From positions 1 to 64,000 of the forward strand of contig JADLHZ010000095.1 of NCBI GenBank assembly GCA_020848545.1: 64,000 bases of DNA. Reading direction: 5' to 3'. Below are positions 16,934 through 26,351 of the stretch, piece by piece. The notes under the pieces were generated by a model, which was given only the letters and a program-made list of their open reading frames with translations, was not told the DNA's origin and searched no databases. The position numbers and the translations under genes are program-made. Each line of letters begins with the position of its first letter. The stretch's first letter is position 1. Origin of the DNA: Deltaproteobacteria bacterium (GTDB lineage Bacteria > Myxococcota > JADLHZ01).

Positions 16934-19900
16934 ATGCGACGATTGGCGAAAATGGCGGCGGTGGCGGTGGCGACGTGGACGCTTGCGGCGTGTCCGCCGC
17001 CGCCTGCGACAACGGCGAAGGATCCGCTCAAGCGCGTCTATTCGGCCGACGAGTTCACCGATCCCGGTGGCGCTGCCGGCGTCGCCGGAGGCGCGGGGAT
17101 CGGCCGCACCTGCCCGCTCGAGCGCCGCCGCGGTGGGGTCGTGCTGACGAACAATGGCGAGACCCTGGTCATCGTCAACTGCATCGGGCTCGTGACGACC
17201 TACGATGCGGCGGGAGACGTCGCGAAGATGGGCCAGCTCGATCTGCTGAACACCGCGGACACGGCGCTGAAGCAGGGCTCCGCCGCGGGGACGGCCAGGG
17301 GCTTTGTGCAGACGCCCGACGTCAAGCGGGTCGACAACCTGGGCGCGTCGTCGGTGGTCGTCTTTCACCAGGCCGGCTACGACGTCGTCGACGTCAGCGA
17401 TCCGGCGGCGCCGCGGGTGACGGCGAGCAAGCTGATCATCCGCAGCGAGGCGACGAGCGCGATTCGGGTGTTGAACCGCGTGGCCATCGCCGGCAAGACC
17501 GGAGAAGATGACTACACCCTCCAGGAGGGTCGCCTTCTCTCGCCGTGGGCGATCGACGGCGGTTGCGTGCTGCTCGATCAGTTCGCGGTGGTGACCCTCA
17601 ACGGCTACCAAACCGCCGAGCGGGATTCGGTGCTCACCGGCCTCATCACGCCCGAGGATCCGCTCTCGCTCGGCGGCGCGCTCGCGTACGACATCGCCAC
17701 GGGCGGGCTGGCGACGCAGCTCGCCGCATCGATGTTTGCGCCGCGCAGCTGCGAAGCGAACGACGCCGGGCTCGTCATGTTCAGCGACGAAGAAGACAGC
17801 GGTATTTATCCTTACAGCGTCGAGATCTTCGCCCAGCTCGGCTTTCGCGAGTACTTCGGCGCGGTGTTCAAGCGTGTCGGCGAGGTGTTCGGCTCGGCCG
17901 TCGAGATCGGCGGCGCCGCGCTCGGCGAAGTGATCGTGACACTGACGCCGACCGCCGAGGGAGTTGGCCTCGCAGCCGGTCCCCCGGCGGGCGGGATGGG
18001 GGTCGTCGCGGCGCTTCAGCAGCGAATCACGGCCGTCGGTGCGAGCGGGCTCACCGGCGATCTCGGAGCGCTCTGGGTGCGCGACCAGTTCCGGGCCATC
18101 ATCAATGCGTGTCCGAACGGTGAGCTAAGCGTTGCGGGCAAGGACGCCGCCGCCGAGGCCGCGGCCGGCTGTGCGCGCACACAACTCGCGCCGATCGTGG
18201 TGACCGATCCGTCGCTGCTCGCCGAGGATCTCGCGACCCGCGCCGGCGTGGCGGGCGCCACCTGCGCGGGAAGCGTCGCGAATTTCCAAGCGCTTGGCGC
18301 CTGTGCGAGCCTCGGCGGCGCGGGGTTCGTTACGGCCGCTGCGGGGATCCTCGGCAACCTCATGATTGCGACGGTGTTCGATCCCGTCTTCAAGCTGCAC
18401 GTCACCCAGACGGTGAGTACGATAAAGGCCACCGCGTCCAGCGCCGGGTCCTCGGCGCGGGGAGAGGCCGAAGGTGCGCTCAGCACCGGCTGCAAGAACA
18501 GCGTAGACGTGGTCGATGTCCCAGCTCGCACGGCCTTCCTCGATGCGGTCAGCTCCTGCGTGCAGACGCAGTTCACGAACTTCTCTGCAGCGACATTCGA
18601 AGAGGCGACGGCCAAACTGTCGCCGATGCTTTCGACGAATACGCCGTGCGCTGCCGTTGGCGGTGGCCAAGTTGGTGCCACGCTATGCGCCATCGCCGGT
18701 TGCGCTGGCGTCGCATATGGGACCTTCGCCAGCACACCGGGCCTCACCGCCGCCTGCAACGCCGAGAACGCCACCAACCTCGTCAACGGCGCGCTGCTCG
18801 GCGCCGGCGGTGGCGGTTTGCTCGCGATCTATACGGTGTTCGGAACTGGCGTTGGCACGGCCGCCGGTACCGCCGCCGGTGCGGCCCTCTTTGCTGTCCC
18901 CACGCCGCCGAACGTCGCCGCGGCCGACTTGTTGGTCGCAGGCGCCGTGACGGCCGGGGTCATTGCCGGCTCGGTGACGGGTGCGAGCGGTCCGACGGAG
19001 AATGACCAGTACCAAGTCTCGAACGCCGCGGTGCTTGCGGCGATCGCTGGGGCGGCTGGCGCCGGGGCGCAAGGGATCAGCGGTGTCCGTGAGCCACTCG
19101 TTCAATCAGGTGGCGCGGTGTTCACTTCGCTCGCCACGACGGAGGAAGTCTGGGGCGCGGGCCCGCTGCGCACGGTGACCTGGGACGAGCTCGGTACGAG
19201 CTCGCGTTATGAAGCCGACGCGATGAACTACTCGGCGTTTCGAGCGATGCCCGTGACGGGCGATCGCTTCCTCAATCGCTACACCTTCGACCTCGTCAAC
19301 CCGCGGCGCGGCGCCAAGTACGTGAAGGTCTACGGCACCCGCTTCGACGGCACGACGACCGCCGATGACGACTCGCTGCGTGGCCTGCGCGCGCTCTCGT
19401 ACCTGATGGCGTCGAGCGAGTGCTTCGACCTCAACAAGCAGTGGAACGCGCCGCGCACGCTTGCCGACGGCCCGATGCGCTCGGCGGTGAAGCCCGACGT
19501 GCCCGCGCTGCTGAACCCGATGAATCTGCAGACTGGCGGCACCGTGACGGATGATCTGGAGAACCCCGACGCCATCCTCCCGCTCTACACCTTCAATGCG
19601 TCGAACGCGTGGGTGACAGGATCGATCACCACGCCGAAGACCGGATATATGGGCGCGATCTCCACCCTGCACAAGAAAGCCTGGGATACCTGGGTTGATC
19701 GCGATGCGACGATCGCTGCGGCCGACAAAGCCGCCGTCAAGGCGCTCGTCAGCGGTGCGCCGCCGCAGCTCAACGAAGCGATCGACGCCGCGTTTCAGTG
19801 CGCCGACCCGGCCGACTTCAGCAACCCGAACTTCACCTGCATGCTCTGCCAGGCACGCTTCTCGGATCTGCTCTCACTCAAGCTGGAGAACCGGCCGCAA

Positions 19901-21145
19901 ACGGATCCGAACGCCAAGGTCAGCTGCACGATCAAGTACAAGGACGCCGCGAACGTCGAGAAGCGCGTCACGTCGACGCCCTCGTGCGCGGGACGCATGC
20001 CGGGCAGCAAGCCGCGCCCGGCGGAGTTCACTGCGGCACCGCCGCCGACGACGCTCAACGGCGAGCCGCTCACGATCGACGGCGCCAACAGCAAGCTGAT
20101 GGTGAAGCCGGCGGGTAGCGCTGAAATTGTCGCCGAGTGGGACTGCACGTGCGAGGGTGAGGTGGCGACGCTGCAATGCGACGCCAACGGCAACGTCAAC
20201 TGCCTCGCCAACATCGACTTCACCGTCAACGTGAAGACGCCCGCCGAAGATCCGACGACCTACGCCGAGGTCTCGGCCTACAACACCGTCCTCAACCAGG
20301 TCAGCATCGGGCCGTTCGGCAAGATGCACCTCGTCGACCTCAGCGGCCTTGCTGCGGGCATGAGCATCGGCGCGCCGACGAAGGCGCCGACTTTCGACGA
20401 GCTAACGCCGCCGGCGACGCCGTCGCAGTGGAACATCGCGTCGCGTCTCGTGCGCAAAGGGCGCGCGATCGCCAGCGCGGCCAACCCCGTGCGCGTAGAC
20501 GATCAGTTCGGCACCGACTCGAGCCAGCTGAAGATCCACACGCGCTTGTTCACGAACGGGGTCGACGCCATGGCAAAGATGCCGGGCACGCGTCACTTCT
20601 TGGCCATCGAAGGCCCCGAGGGCTGGGACTTCCTCGACACCAAGGACTACAATCCGAACTGCGAAGCGGAGACGAATCCGGAGTTCAAGAGCTCCTGCTT
20701 CCACAACGCGATGCACTTCGGGTTTGCGATCGTCCCGACGGCCAAGTCCTTCCTCAACGGCGTCTTACCCGAGGACCAGGTCGGCGCACTCACGAGCAAC
20801 CTCTATCTTTTCGACCAAGATCCGCTGCCCACACTTGCGGACCCGTTCATCGGCGTCAACGGAGCCACTGCCGTCGGCATCGACGAGCGCACCATTTTGC
20901 TCACCGAGGGCGGATCGAACGGTGGGCGCGTCTGGATCTACGACGTGCAGTCGCTGGCGGACGGGACCGGGGAGCCGGTGGAAGTGTACAAGGAGGCCTT
21001 GGCGCCGGGCTTTTTCCTCGGCGGAGTTGCCGCCGACGCCAACAGCGGACGCGTGTTCATCATCGGATTCCGCCGCGACGAAACAAGCACCGCCGAGGAG
21101 CTGAAGATCTTCCGCATCGGCGGCGACGTTCCCTTCGTGAAGTAG
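16934..21145 (+). CDS. Very large lipoprotein of unknown function with Gly/Ala-rich core
   Basis: The 1403-residue product starts MRRLAKMAAVAVATWTLAAC, a clear lipoprotein signal with the acylated cysteine at about 20. The first 290 residues and the last 260 look like beta-rich segments (YDVVDVSDPAAPRV near 155; MHLVDLSGLAAGM near 1130). Between them is a Gly/Ala/Val-rich hydrophobic region (about 300-720) with scattered cysteines, which could be membrane-active or tightly packed. A further Cys-containing region follows (about 950-1080). I recognise no family. It lies 29 bases after the TonB-dependent receptor gene and 11 bases before a second lipoprotein gene. I chose the ATG at 16934 because it fits the signal peptide. 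Confidence 0.82.
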   Translation: MRRLAKMAAVAVATWTLAACPPPPATTAKDPLKRVYSADEFTDPGGAAGVAGGAGIGRTCPLERRRGGVVLTNNGETLVIVNCIGLVTTYDAAGDVAKMGQLDLLNTADTALKQGSAAGTARGFVQTPDVKRVDNLGASSVVVFHQAGYDVVDVSDPAAPRVTASKLIIRSEATSAIRVLNRVAIAGKTGEDDYTLQEGRLLSPWAIDGGCVLLDQFAVVTLNGYQTAERDSVLTGLITPEDPLSLGGALAYDIATGGLATQLAASMFAPRSCEANDAGLVMFSDEEDSGIYPYSVEIFAQLGFREYFGAVFKRVGEVFGSAVEIGGAALGEVIVTLTPTAEGVGLAAGPPAGGMGVVAALQQRITAVGASGLTGDLGALWVRDQFRAIINACPNGELSVAGKDAAAEAAAGCARTQLAPIVVTDPSLLAEDLATRAGVAGATCAGSVANFQALGACASLGGAGFVTAAAGILGNLMIATVFDPVFKLHVTQTVSTIKATASSAGSSARGEAEGALSTGCKNSVDVVDVPARTAFLDAVSSCVQTQFTNFSAATFEEATAKLSPMLSTNTPCAAVGGGQVGATLCAIAGCAGVAYGTFASTPGLTAACNAENATNLVNGALLGAGGGGLLAIYTVFGTGVGTAAGTAAGAALFAVPTPPNVAAADLLVAGAVTAGVIAGSVTGASGPTENDQYQVSNAAVLAAIAGAAGAGAQGISGVREPLVQSGGAVFTSLATTEEVWGAGPLRTVTWDELGTSSRYEADAMNYSAFRAMPVTGDRFLNRYTFDLVNPRRGAKYVKVYGTRFDGTTTADDDSLRGLRALSYLMASSECFDLNKQWNAPRTLADGPMRSAVKPDVPALLNPMNLQTGGTVTDDLENPDAILPLYTFNASNAWVTGSITTPKTGYMGAISTLHKKAWDTWVDRDATIAAADKAAVKALVSGAPPQLNEAIDAAFQCADPADFSNPNFTCMLCQARFSDLLSLKLENRPQTDPNAKVSCTIKYKDAANVEKRVTSTPSCAGRMPGSKPRPAEFTAAPPPTTLNGEPLTIDGANSKLMVKPAGSAEIVAEWDCTCEGEVATLQCDANGNVNCLANIDFTVNVKTPAEDPTTYAEVSAYNTVLNQVSIGPFGKMHLVDLSGLAAGMSIGAPTKAPTFDELTPPATPSQWNIASRLVRKGRAIASAANPVRVDDQFGTDSSQLKIHTRLFTNGVDAMAKMPGTRHFLAIEGPEGWDFLDTKDYNPNCEAETNPEFKSSCFHNAMHFGFAIVPTAKSFLNGVLPEDQVGALTSNLYLFDQDPLPTLADPFIGVNGATAVGIDERTILLTEGGSNGGRVWIYDVQSLADGTGEPVEVYKEALAPGFFLGGVAADANSGRVFIIGFRRDETSTAEELKIFRIGGDVPFVK

Positions 21146-21156
21146 GTGGAACGGTG

Positions 21157-22233
21157 ATGCACGCCCTTCGCCACGGTGCTCTCGCTTACGGTGCTCTCGC
21201 GTACGGTGCTCTCGCTTGTGCCGCGCTCTTCGCGGGGTGCCTCGCCCGTGTGGATCCCCATACCTTCGAGAACTTCGCCTCGCGTGTGGAGATCGTCGCC
21301 GACGTCTCTAGCCTTGGCTCGGGGACCAGCGGCACGGAGTCGAGGGTCATCGGCGAAGGGGACATCATCGCCGTCTTCTCGCGAGAGTACGAAAGCTTCC
21401 TGCAAAAAGAGGCGAGCTCGGGGAGCTTCTCGGTGCTCTTTCTTCGCACGACGAGCCGCGACGTCAGTCGCTGCACGCCGTTCATATTGAACGGCAACGC
21501 GTACTTCATGACGCGCAAGCCTGGCACCGAGCTCGCCGCCGGCTTCGCGATCAGTGGCGCGAACGTGGGCAGCGTGGTCGCCACCGTGCGCGCGCCGACC
21601 TCGGTCACGCCGACCGGTGTCGGCTATGGCGATGAGCGGGGCTTCGTCTTCATCCTGCGTTCGCCCGCCGAGCTTTGGGCCGTGAAGCCGGACGGGGTGA
21701 CCGTGGAGGCGAAGATCCCGATCAGCGACCCCGACAGCTACTTGGCGATGAGCCGCCTGCCCAACGGCGTCGTGATGGCGGTCAAGCTCAACGCGCTGAC
21801 CACCGCCGACCTCGCCACGCAACAGCTCACGACGATCTCGCTCGAGCGGCAGACCGAGCTGCCGGTGACCAACATCACGCCCTTCGGCGCCGTCTTGCCC
21901 TACGCCGACAATGCGGCCTTCGTCGTCGAGGGCGGCAAGACCATCTATACGGTGCGAGCCGACAGCTTCGATGCGGCAGAGGTCACGACCCGCCAGGAGA
22001 AGGCACTCAACGCGCGCAGCATCGTTTTCGACGGCGCTCGCCGCCACCTCGTCGTCGCCAATGGCATCGGCGGGATCATCTTGTTCGACGCGAAGAACCC
22101 GGAGGCGCTCGTCTACTTGAACCGCGCTTCTTCGACGAACATCGGCGGGCAGATCTCGTACAACGCGAGCGACGACTCGTTTGCCGCCGCGACGACGCCG
22201 GTGTCGGCCGTCTATAAGATCTTTACACCTTAG
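21157..22233 (+). CDS. Predicted beta-propeller lipoprotein
   Basis: The 358-residue protein has a signal peptide with lipobox LFAGC (acylated Cys about 28). The mature part reads as repeated four-strand units, for example GFVFILRSPAELWAVKPDG, NAAFVVEGGKTIYTVRAD and HLVVANGIGGIILFDAKNP, which suggests a YVTN-like beta-propeller. The function is unknown. The start could be the ATG at 21157 or the adjacent GTG at 21154. The signal peptide is built from an in-frame DNA repeat. It is the third gene of the TonB-receptor operon, so it may help capture or present the receptor's ligand at the outer membrane. Its end overlaps the EVE gene end by 11 bases. Confidence 0.8.
   Translation: MHALRHGALAYGALAYGALACAALFAGCLARVDPHTFENFASRVEIVADVSSLGSGTSGTESRVIGEGDIIAVFSREYESFLQKEASSGSFSVLFLRTTSRDVSRCTPFILNGNAYFMTRKPGTELAAGFAISGANVGSVVATVRAPTSVTPTGVGYGDERGFVFILRSPAELWAVKPDGVTVEAKIPISDPDSYLAMSRLPNGVVMAVKLNALTTADLATQQLTTISLERQTELPVTNITPFGAVLPYADNAAFVVEGGKTIYTVRADSFDAAEVTTRQEKALNARSIVFDGARRHLVVANGIGGIILFDAKNPEALVYLNRASSTNIGGQISYNASDDSFAAATTPVSAVYKIFTP
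21173..21217 (+). repeat. 15-base tandem repeat inside a signal peptide
   Basis: Three in-frame copies of ACGGTGCTCTCGCKT (21173-21187, 21188-21202, 21203-21217) encode the GALAY-type hydrophobic core of the lipoprotein signal peptide. Copies 1 and 3 are identical and copy 2 differs at one base. Gain or loss of a unit would change the core by five residues without a frameshift. Confidence 0.85.
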
Positions 22234-22645
22234 TCTTCGCGAGCCCGAGCACGCGCTTCCAGTGTTCGGCGCTCACCGGCACGACGCTCAGCCGCGATCG
22301 CCTGAGGAGCTGCAGGTCCTTCAGCGCCGGGTCGGCCTTGATCGCCGCGAGCGTCACAGGGGTCGCGAGCGCCTTCACCGGCTCCACCTCGACCACGCTC
22401 CAGTCTTCGCCCTTCGCGCTCGGATCCGGATACGCGGCTTTGCTCACGCGCATGACGCCGACGATCTCTTTGCCGATGTTCGAGTGGTAGAAGAACGCGA
22501 GGTCACCAACCGCCATCGCTCGTAAGTTGTTGCGCGCTTCGAAGTTGCGCACACCTTCCCAGGCGGTCTTCTTTTCTTTCACCAGGCGCTCGAAGGGGTA
22601 CACGTCGGGCTCGCTCTTCATCAGCCAGTAGCTCGTCTTCGCCAT
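22223..22645 (-). CDS. EVE-domain protein (thymocyte nuclear protein 1-like)
   Basis: The 140-residue protein is a single EVE domain: YWLMKSEPDVYPFERL at the start, then TAWEGVRNFEARNNLRAM and GDLAFFYHSN. EVE domains are PUA-like folds thought to bind modified DNA or RNA bases. The standalone form is widespread in Gram-negative bacteria and its cellular job is not settled. I chose the ATG at 22645, which begins two residues before the family's usual start. It is divergent from dgkA with only 27 bases between start codons, and its 3' end overlaps the lipoprotein gene. Confidence 0.92.
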   Translation of the reverse strand: MAKTSYWLMKSEPDVYPFERLVKEKKTAWEGVRNFEARNNLRAMAVGDLAFFYHSNIGKEIVGVMRVSKAAYPDPSAKGEDWSVVEVEPVKALATPVTLAAIKADPALKDLQLLRRSRLSVVPVSAEHWKRVLGLAKTKV

Positions 22646-22672
22646 GCATCGTTTGCTATAGCCAGGGCCTCG

Positions 22673-23308
22673 ATGACTCAAGCCACCTCGCAGGAAGCCG
22701 CGCCCTTTCAGCCGAAGTCCGGGCTCGTCGCGGTCTTCTCTGCGGCATACAACGGCCTGCTGCACACGGTGAGCGTGCAGCGCAACATGAAGATCCATTG
22801 GATCAGCGGCTTCATGGTGATGCTCGTGGGGATGGCGCTCGAGTTCGATCTCACCGCGCGGGCGGCCTTGTACTTCTCGGTGTTTCTGATCCTCTTCGCC
22901 GAGATCTTGAACTCGGCGCTCGAGGCGTTCGTCGACTTGCACATCAAGCAGTACGCGTATCAGGCGAAGCTCGCCAAAGACGCCTCCGCGGCCGGCGTGC
23001 TCGTGCTGGCGTGCGCGATCGTCGTGCTCTTCGCCGACATCCTCTGGCAGTACCGCACCCACATCGCCGAGAGCGGCACCGGCATTGTCCGCACGCTCGT
23101 CTGCGGGCTCCCGGCGGTGTTCGCCATGGGCGTCTTGCTCTTCGCGGTCACCGGCAAGGGCGCGAAGCTGGCGTTGGCGGCTGGGATGTTCGCAGGCCTT
23201 TCGGTCCTCGTCGCCTACAGCCACGATCAGTACTTCTCGCTCGCCGCCGCCGGCTTCATTTGGGTGTCGTTCCACTCGCGTTGGCGCTTTCCGGACGGCA
23301 CGCGGTGA
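22673..23308 (+). CDS. Prokaryotic diacylglycerol kinase DgkA-type, extended
   Basis: The first 120 residues match the small membrane kinase family DgkA/undecaprenol kinase: NMKIHWISGFMVML, then ILFAEILNSALEAFVDL (the E-x6-E active-site helix) and AKLAKDASAAGVLV. Family members are about 120 residues long. This one has 211, with about three extra membrane helices (residues 137-200). The substrate would be diacylglycerol or undecaprenol at the inner membrane. The downstream DUF885 gene starts at an overlapping GTGA, so the two are translationally coupled. Confidence 0.87.
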   Translation: MTQATSQEAAPFQPKSGLVAVFSAAYNGLLHTVSVQRNMKIHWISGFMVMLVGMALEFDLTARAALYFSVFLILFAEILNSALEAFVDLHIKQYAYQAKLAKDASAAGVLVLACAIVVLFADILWQYRTHIAESGTGIVRTLVCGLPAVFAMGVLLFAVTGKGAKLALAAGMFAGLSVLVAYSHDQYFSLAAAGFIWVSFHSRWRFPDGTR

Positions 23309-24897
23309 TCGCGGCGTTCCTCGCACGCGCAGTCGGGCGGCTCGCTGCGTTCGACCCGGCGTTCGCCCTGAACGTGGGCGATCTCTCGCGCTCGACGATG
23401 TTGCCTCCCGGCCGCGGCGGCTTTGCGTTGGAGCGCGTCGCCGAGCTCGCGAACCTCGCCGCCGAAGCAAAGACCCTGCTCGATCGGGCGACGCCCGAAG
23501 AACGCATCGATGTGATGCATTTCATACATTGCGCCGAGCTCGAGTCGTTCGCGCAGGTGGAGCTCGGTGAACGTCTGCACAACCCGGACGTCGTCGGGCC
23601 CTACTGCGACTGGGTGACGACCACGCTCTTTGCGCCCTTGTCCTCGGAGGCCGAGCGCTTCGAGCGGCTGAACGCGCTCGTCGATGGCCTGCCGATCTAC
23701 TTGGCCGAGGCGGTGACGACGCTCGGCGAGCCGGATCCGTTGTGGCAGGCGATCGCGTTGCAAGTGGCGGAAGCGACGCCGCCCTTGTTCGACGTCTTGC
23801 AAGACGCGGCGCGTGGGCGAGCAACGCCTGCGGCGGCGGAAGCGTTTCGCACGCGCTGCGACAAGGCGAAGGCCGCGCTGAAGGACTTCACCAAGACGCT
23901 CGCGGCGAAGAAGTCGGGGCCTCGGTGCCATGTGCTCGGCAGCGATCGCTTCACTAAGCTCATCGCGTTGAAGCGCATCCCCTACGATCTGCGCGACCTG
24001 CGCGAGATCGCCGAGGAGCGCATCGGGCGCCTCTTCGAGAAGCGCCAGACGCTGGCCAAGAAACTGAGCGGCTTCTCCGATCACAAGAACGCGCTGCGCG
24101 GCTTGAAGCGCGATCACCCGGAGAGCTTCGACGCCGCTTTGGAAGAAGTGCGCGTCTTGTGCCGTGAGGCGCGCGACTTCTGCGGGGAGCGCGCGATCGT
24201 CGAGCTGCCGAGCGACGAAGAGCTGCGGGTCATCGAGACGCCGGCCTACGCGCGGCCGCTCGTGCCCTTCGCCGCGATCCTGGTGCCGAAGCCGCTGTGG
24301 CCCGTGCAGCGCTCTGTCTATTACATGACCCGCGCGGGCGACCTCTCGGAGCTTCACCGCGCCGATCTGAGGAACACCGTGACGCACGAGGCCTACCCGG
24401 GCCACCACGTGCAGTTCAGCGTCGCGCACCGGCACGGCTCCCTCTGGCGCAACGCTCCGTGGACGAGCGCGTTGCAGGCGCAGATGGGCGTCGACACCAC
24501 CGAGGGTTGGGCGCACTACGCCGAGGCGCTGATGAAGGGCCAGGGCTTCTACACGAGCCTGCCGGACGAGCTGCAAGCGACGAACGACGCGCTCTGGCGG
24601 GCGGTGCGCATCGAGCTCGACATCGGGCTCTCGTGCGGCGAGATCACGCTCGAGCAAGCGGCGCTGCGCCTGGTCGAAGAGATCGGCATGCACAAGGACG
24701 CGGCGCTCTCCGAGGTGCGCCGCTACGCGACGATGCCGGGCTACAACCTCTGCTACGCGATCGGAAAGCACTTGATCCGCGAGCTGAGGAAAGAGGCCGA
24801 GAAGAAGCCCGGCTTCTCGATGGCGAAGTTCCACGCGCTCGTGATGACCAACGGCCAAGCGCCGCTCGTCGTCGCGCGGGAGCGCATGCGGCTTTAG
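23305..24897 (+). CDS. DUF885-family putative metallopeptidase
   Basis: The 530-residue protein contains THEAYPGHHVQF (about 360), the HExxxGHH-type signature of DUF885, and a later glutamate-bearing EGWAHYAEALM that fits a third zinc ligand as in gluzincin-like enzymes. Bacterial DUF885 proteins are often lipoproteins, but this one has no signal peptide and should be cytoplasmic, closer to carboxypeptidase-like members. The substrate is unknown. It starts at the GTG at 23305 overlapping the dgkA stop. Its end overlaps the convergent phoD end by four bases. Confidence 0.85.
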   Translation: MIAAFLARAVGRLAAFDPAFALNVGDLSRSTMLPPGRGGFALERVAELANLAAEAKTLLDRATPEERIDVMHFIHCAELESFAQVELGERLHNPDVVGPYCDWVTTTLFAPLSSEAERFERLNALVDGLPIYLAEAVTTLGEPDPLWQAIALQVAEATPPLFDVLQDAARGRATPAAAEAFRTRCDKAKAALKDFTKTLAAKKSGPRCHVLGSDRFTKLIALKRIPYDLRDLREIAEERIGRLFEKRQTLAKKLSGFSDHKNALRGLKRDHPESFDAALEEVRVLCREARDFCGERAIVELPSDEELRVIETPAYARPLVPFAAILVPKPLWPVQRSVYYMTRAGDLSELHRADLRNTVTHEAYPGHHVQFSVAHRHGSLWRNAPWTSALQAQMGVDTTEGWAHYAEALMKGQGFYTSLPDELQATNDALWRAVRIELDIGLSCGEITLEQAALRLVEEIGMHKDAALSEVRRYATMPGYNLCYAIGKHLIRELRKEAEKKPGFSMAKFHALVMTNGQAPLVVARERMRL

Positions 24898-26351
24898 GTA
24901 TTCGCGTACGTCTGCGCGTAGATCACGTCGCCCGCGCCGTCGATGAACTCGATCGTCAGCTCGTTCTTCACCGGATCGGCCTTCAGCACGGTGTACGTCG
25001 ATTCGCCCGTCGTGAACGGAAACGCGGCGGGGTCGACGAGCGGGTAGAGCACGTTCGGCGTGTTGCCACCGGGGCCCCAGAGGATCTCGCGCACGCCGTC
25101 GGTGCCACCAACCGCGCCGAAGTGAAAGTCGCCGGAGAGCCACCAGACGCCGGCGATCGCTTCGCTCGAGATGTGCGAGAGGATCTCCGTGCGCTGCGCG
25201 GCGTAGCCTTCCCAGCGATCATTCGCCGCGAACGCGAAGGCGCCGCCGAAGATCGAGATCGGCACCTGGTTGACGATGAATTTGAACTTCGCCGGCGACG
25301 CCGTCAACGACGCCTTCAGCCAGTCCATCTGCGCGCGCGAGAGGTAGATGGGATCCGGCCCGAGCCGCGTCGACGGCTTCCGCTCGCCGCGTGCGTCGAG
25401 GATGAAGAGCTCGAGCGTCTTGCCGAAGCGCGCCGACCGCCAGATGCGGTTCGGATCGCTCGCGTCCTTGCGCAGACCGCTGTGCTCGAAGAACGCGGTG
25501 CGCGCCGCCGCGATTTGATTCGCATCGCCCGATTCGGGATTGAAGTTGTTGTCGATCTCGTGATCGTCCCAAGTGCTGAAGACGGCGTGGGCGCCGTTGA
25601 GCTCGAGCATGCCTTTTTCGGCGTAGGTTTGCGCGTACTTGTTGCGATACTGGGCGAGCGAGACGGCGCCGTCGCAATACACCCTGTCGCCGCCGTGCAC
25701 GAAGAACGCGAGGTCGTCGTGCGTGGCCGCGTCCGAGAGCGTGGGGAAGGGCGCGGCGCGAGAATGGCGCGTGCAGCACGAGCCGCCGAAGATGACGACG
25801 TCGAGCGAGTCGAGCGGCGGTGCGGTCTTGAAGCGGCCGATCGGGCTGCGCGCTTTGTCGTCGATGGTGAAGGCGTAATAGTACGTCGTGTTCGGCTGCA
25901 GGTTCTTGGCTTCCACGCTGAGGAAACCGTCTTTGGCGGTGACGCCGGCAGCGAACGCAAAGGTCGTCGGCGCTTTTTCGGTCCACACGCGCACTTTGAG
26001 CGGCTCGGTCGCAGAGGTCTTCGACCACAAGATCGCGGCGCCTGGCAGCACGTCGCCCGAGCCGACGCCGAGGGGAAACGCCGGGCTCTGTGGGAGCGTC
26101 GACACGTCGAGCTTCGGCTGCGGTCCCGTCGGGCCGGTCTCGCCGGTCTCGCCAGTGGTGCCGGTCGTCCCCGTATTGCCGCCGGGTGTTTCGCCGCCAG
26201 GAGTCTCGCCTGGCGTTTCACCGCCGGGCGTTTCGTTCTTCGGGTTCTCACCGGTCGGGCTCGTCCCCGTCGTAGGACTTTGTGCCACGACGCCGCAACC
26301 GGCGAGGGCGACCGCGGAGGCCTTGAGCAGATCACGTCGCGAAAGGGCCAT
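24894..26351 (-). CDS. Tat-exported PhoD-type alkaline phosphatase
   Basis: The 485-residue protein starts MALSRRDLLKASAVALAGCG, a twin-arginine signal (S-R-R-D-L-L) that also ends in a possible lipobox cysteine. A low-complexity Thr/Gly/Pro linker (about 25-77) follows, then an N-terminal Fn3-like domain and a PhoD catalytic domain with VIFGGSCCTRH, VHGGDRVYCD, TWDDHEIDNN and WWLSGDFHFG, the metal-binding Asp/His set. PhoD enzymes hydrolyse phosphodiesters and monoesters with Fe/Ca cofactors outside the inner membrane, usually under phosphate starvation. Both the Tat genes (11.8-12.9 kb) and the PiT/DUF47 pair (49.7-51.3 kb) are functionally relevant. The ATG at 26351 is chosen because it starts the Tat signal. 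Confidence 0.92.
   Translation of the reverse strand: MALSRRDLLKASAVALAGCGVVAQSPTTGTSPTGENPKNETPGGETPGETPGGETPGGNTGTTGTTGETGETGPTGPQPKLDVSTLPQSPAFPLGVGSGDVLPGAAILWSKTSATEPLKVRVWTEKAPTTFAFAAGVTAKDGFLSVEAKNLQPNTTYYYAFTIDDKARSPIGRFKTAPPLDSLDVVIFGGSCCTRHSRAAPFPTLSDAATHDDLAFFVHGGDRVYCDGAVSLAQYRNKYAQTYAEKGMLELNGAHAVFSTWDDHEIDNNFNPESGDANQIAAARTAFFEHSGLRKDASDPNRIWRSARFGKTLELFILDARGERKPSTRLGPDPIYLSRAQMDWLKASLTASPAKFKFIVNQVPISIFGGAFAFAANDRWEGYAAQRTEILSHISSEAIAGVWWLSGDFHFGAVGGTDGVREILWGPGGNTPNVLYPLVDPAAFPFTTGESTYTVLKADPVKNELTIEFIDGAGDVIYAQTYANT
26117..26275 (-). repeat. Degenerate tandem repeat coding the PhoD linker
   Basis: Short repeated codon blocks encode ETPGG and TGTTGETG-type units between the Tat signal and the folded part of PhoD. 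The collagen-like or mucin-like composition suggests a flexible spacer. Repeat number probably varies between strains. Confidence 0.7.
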
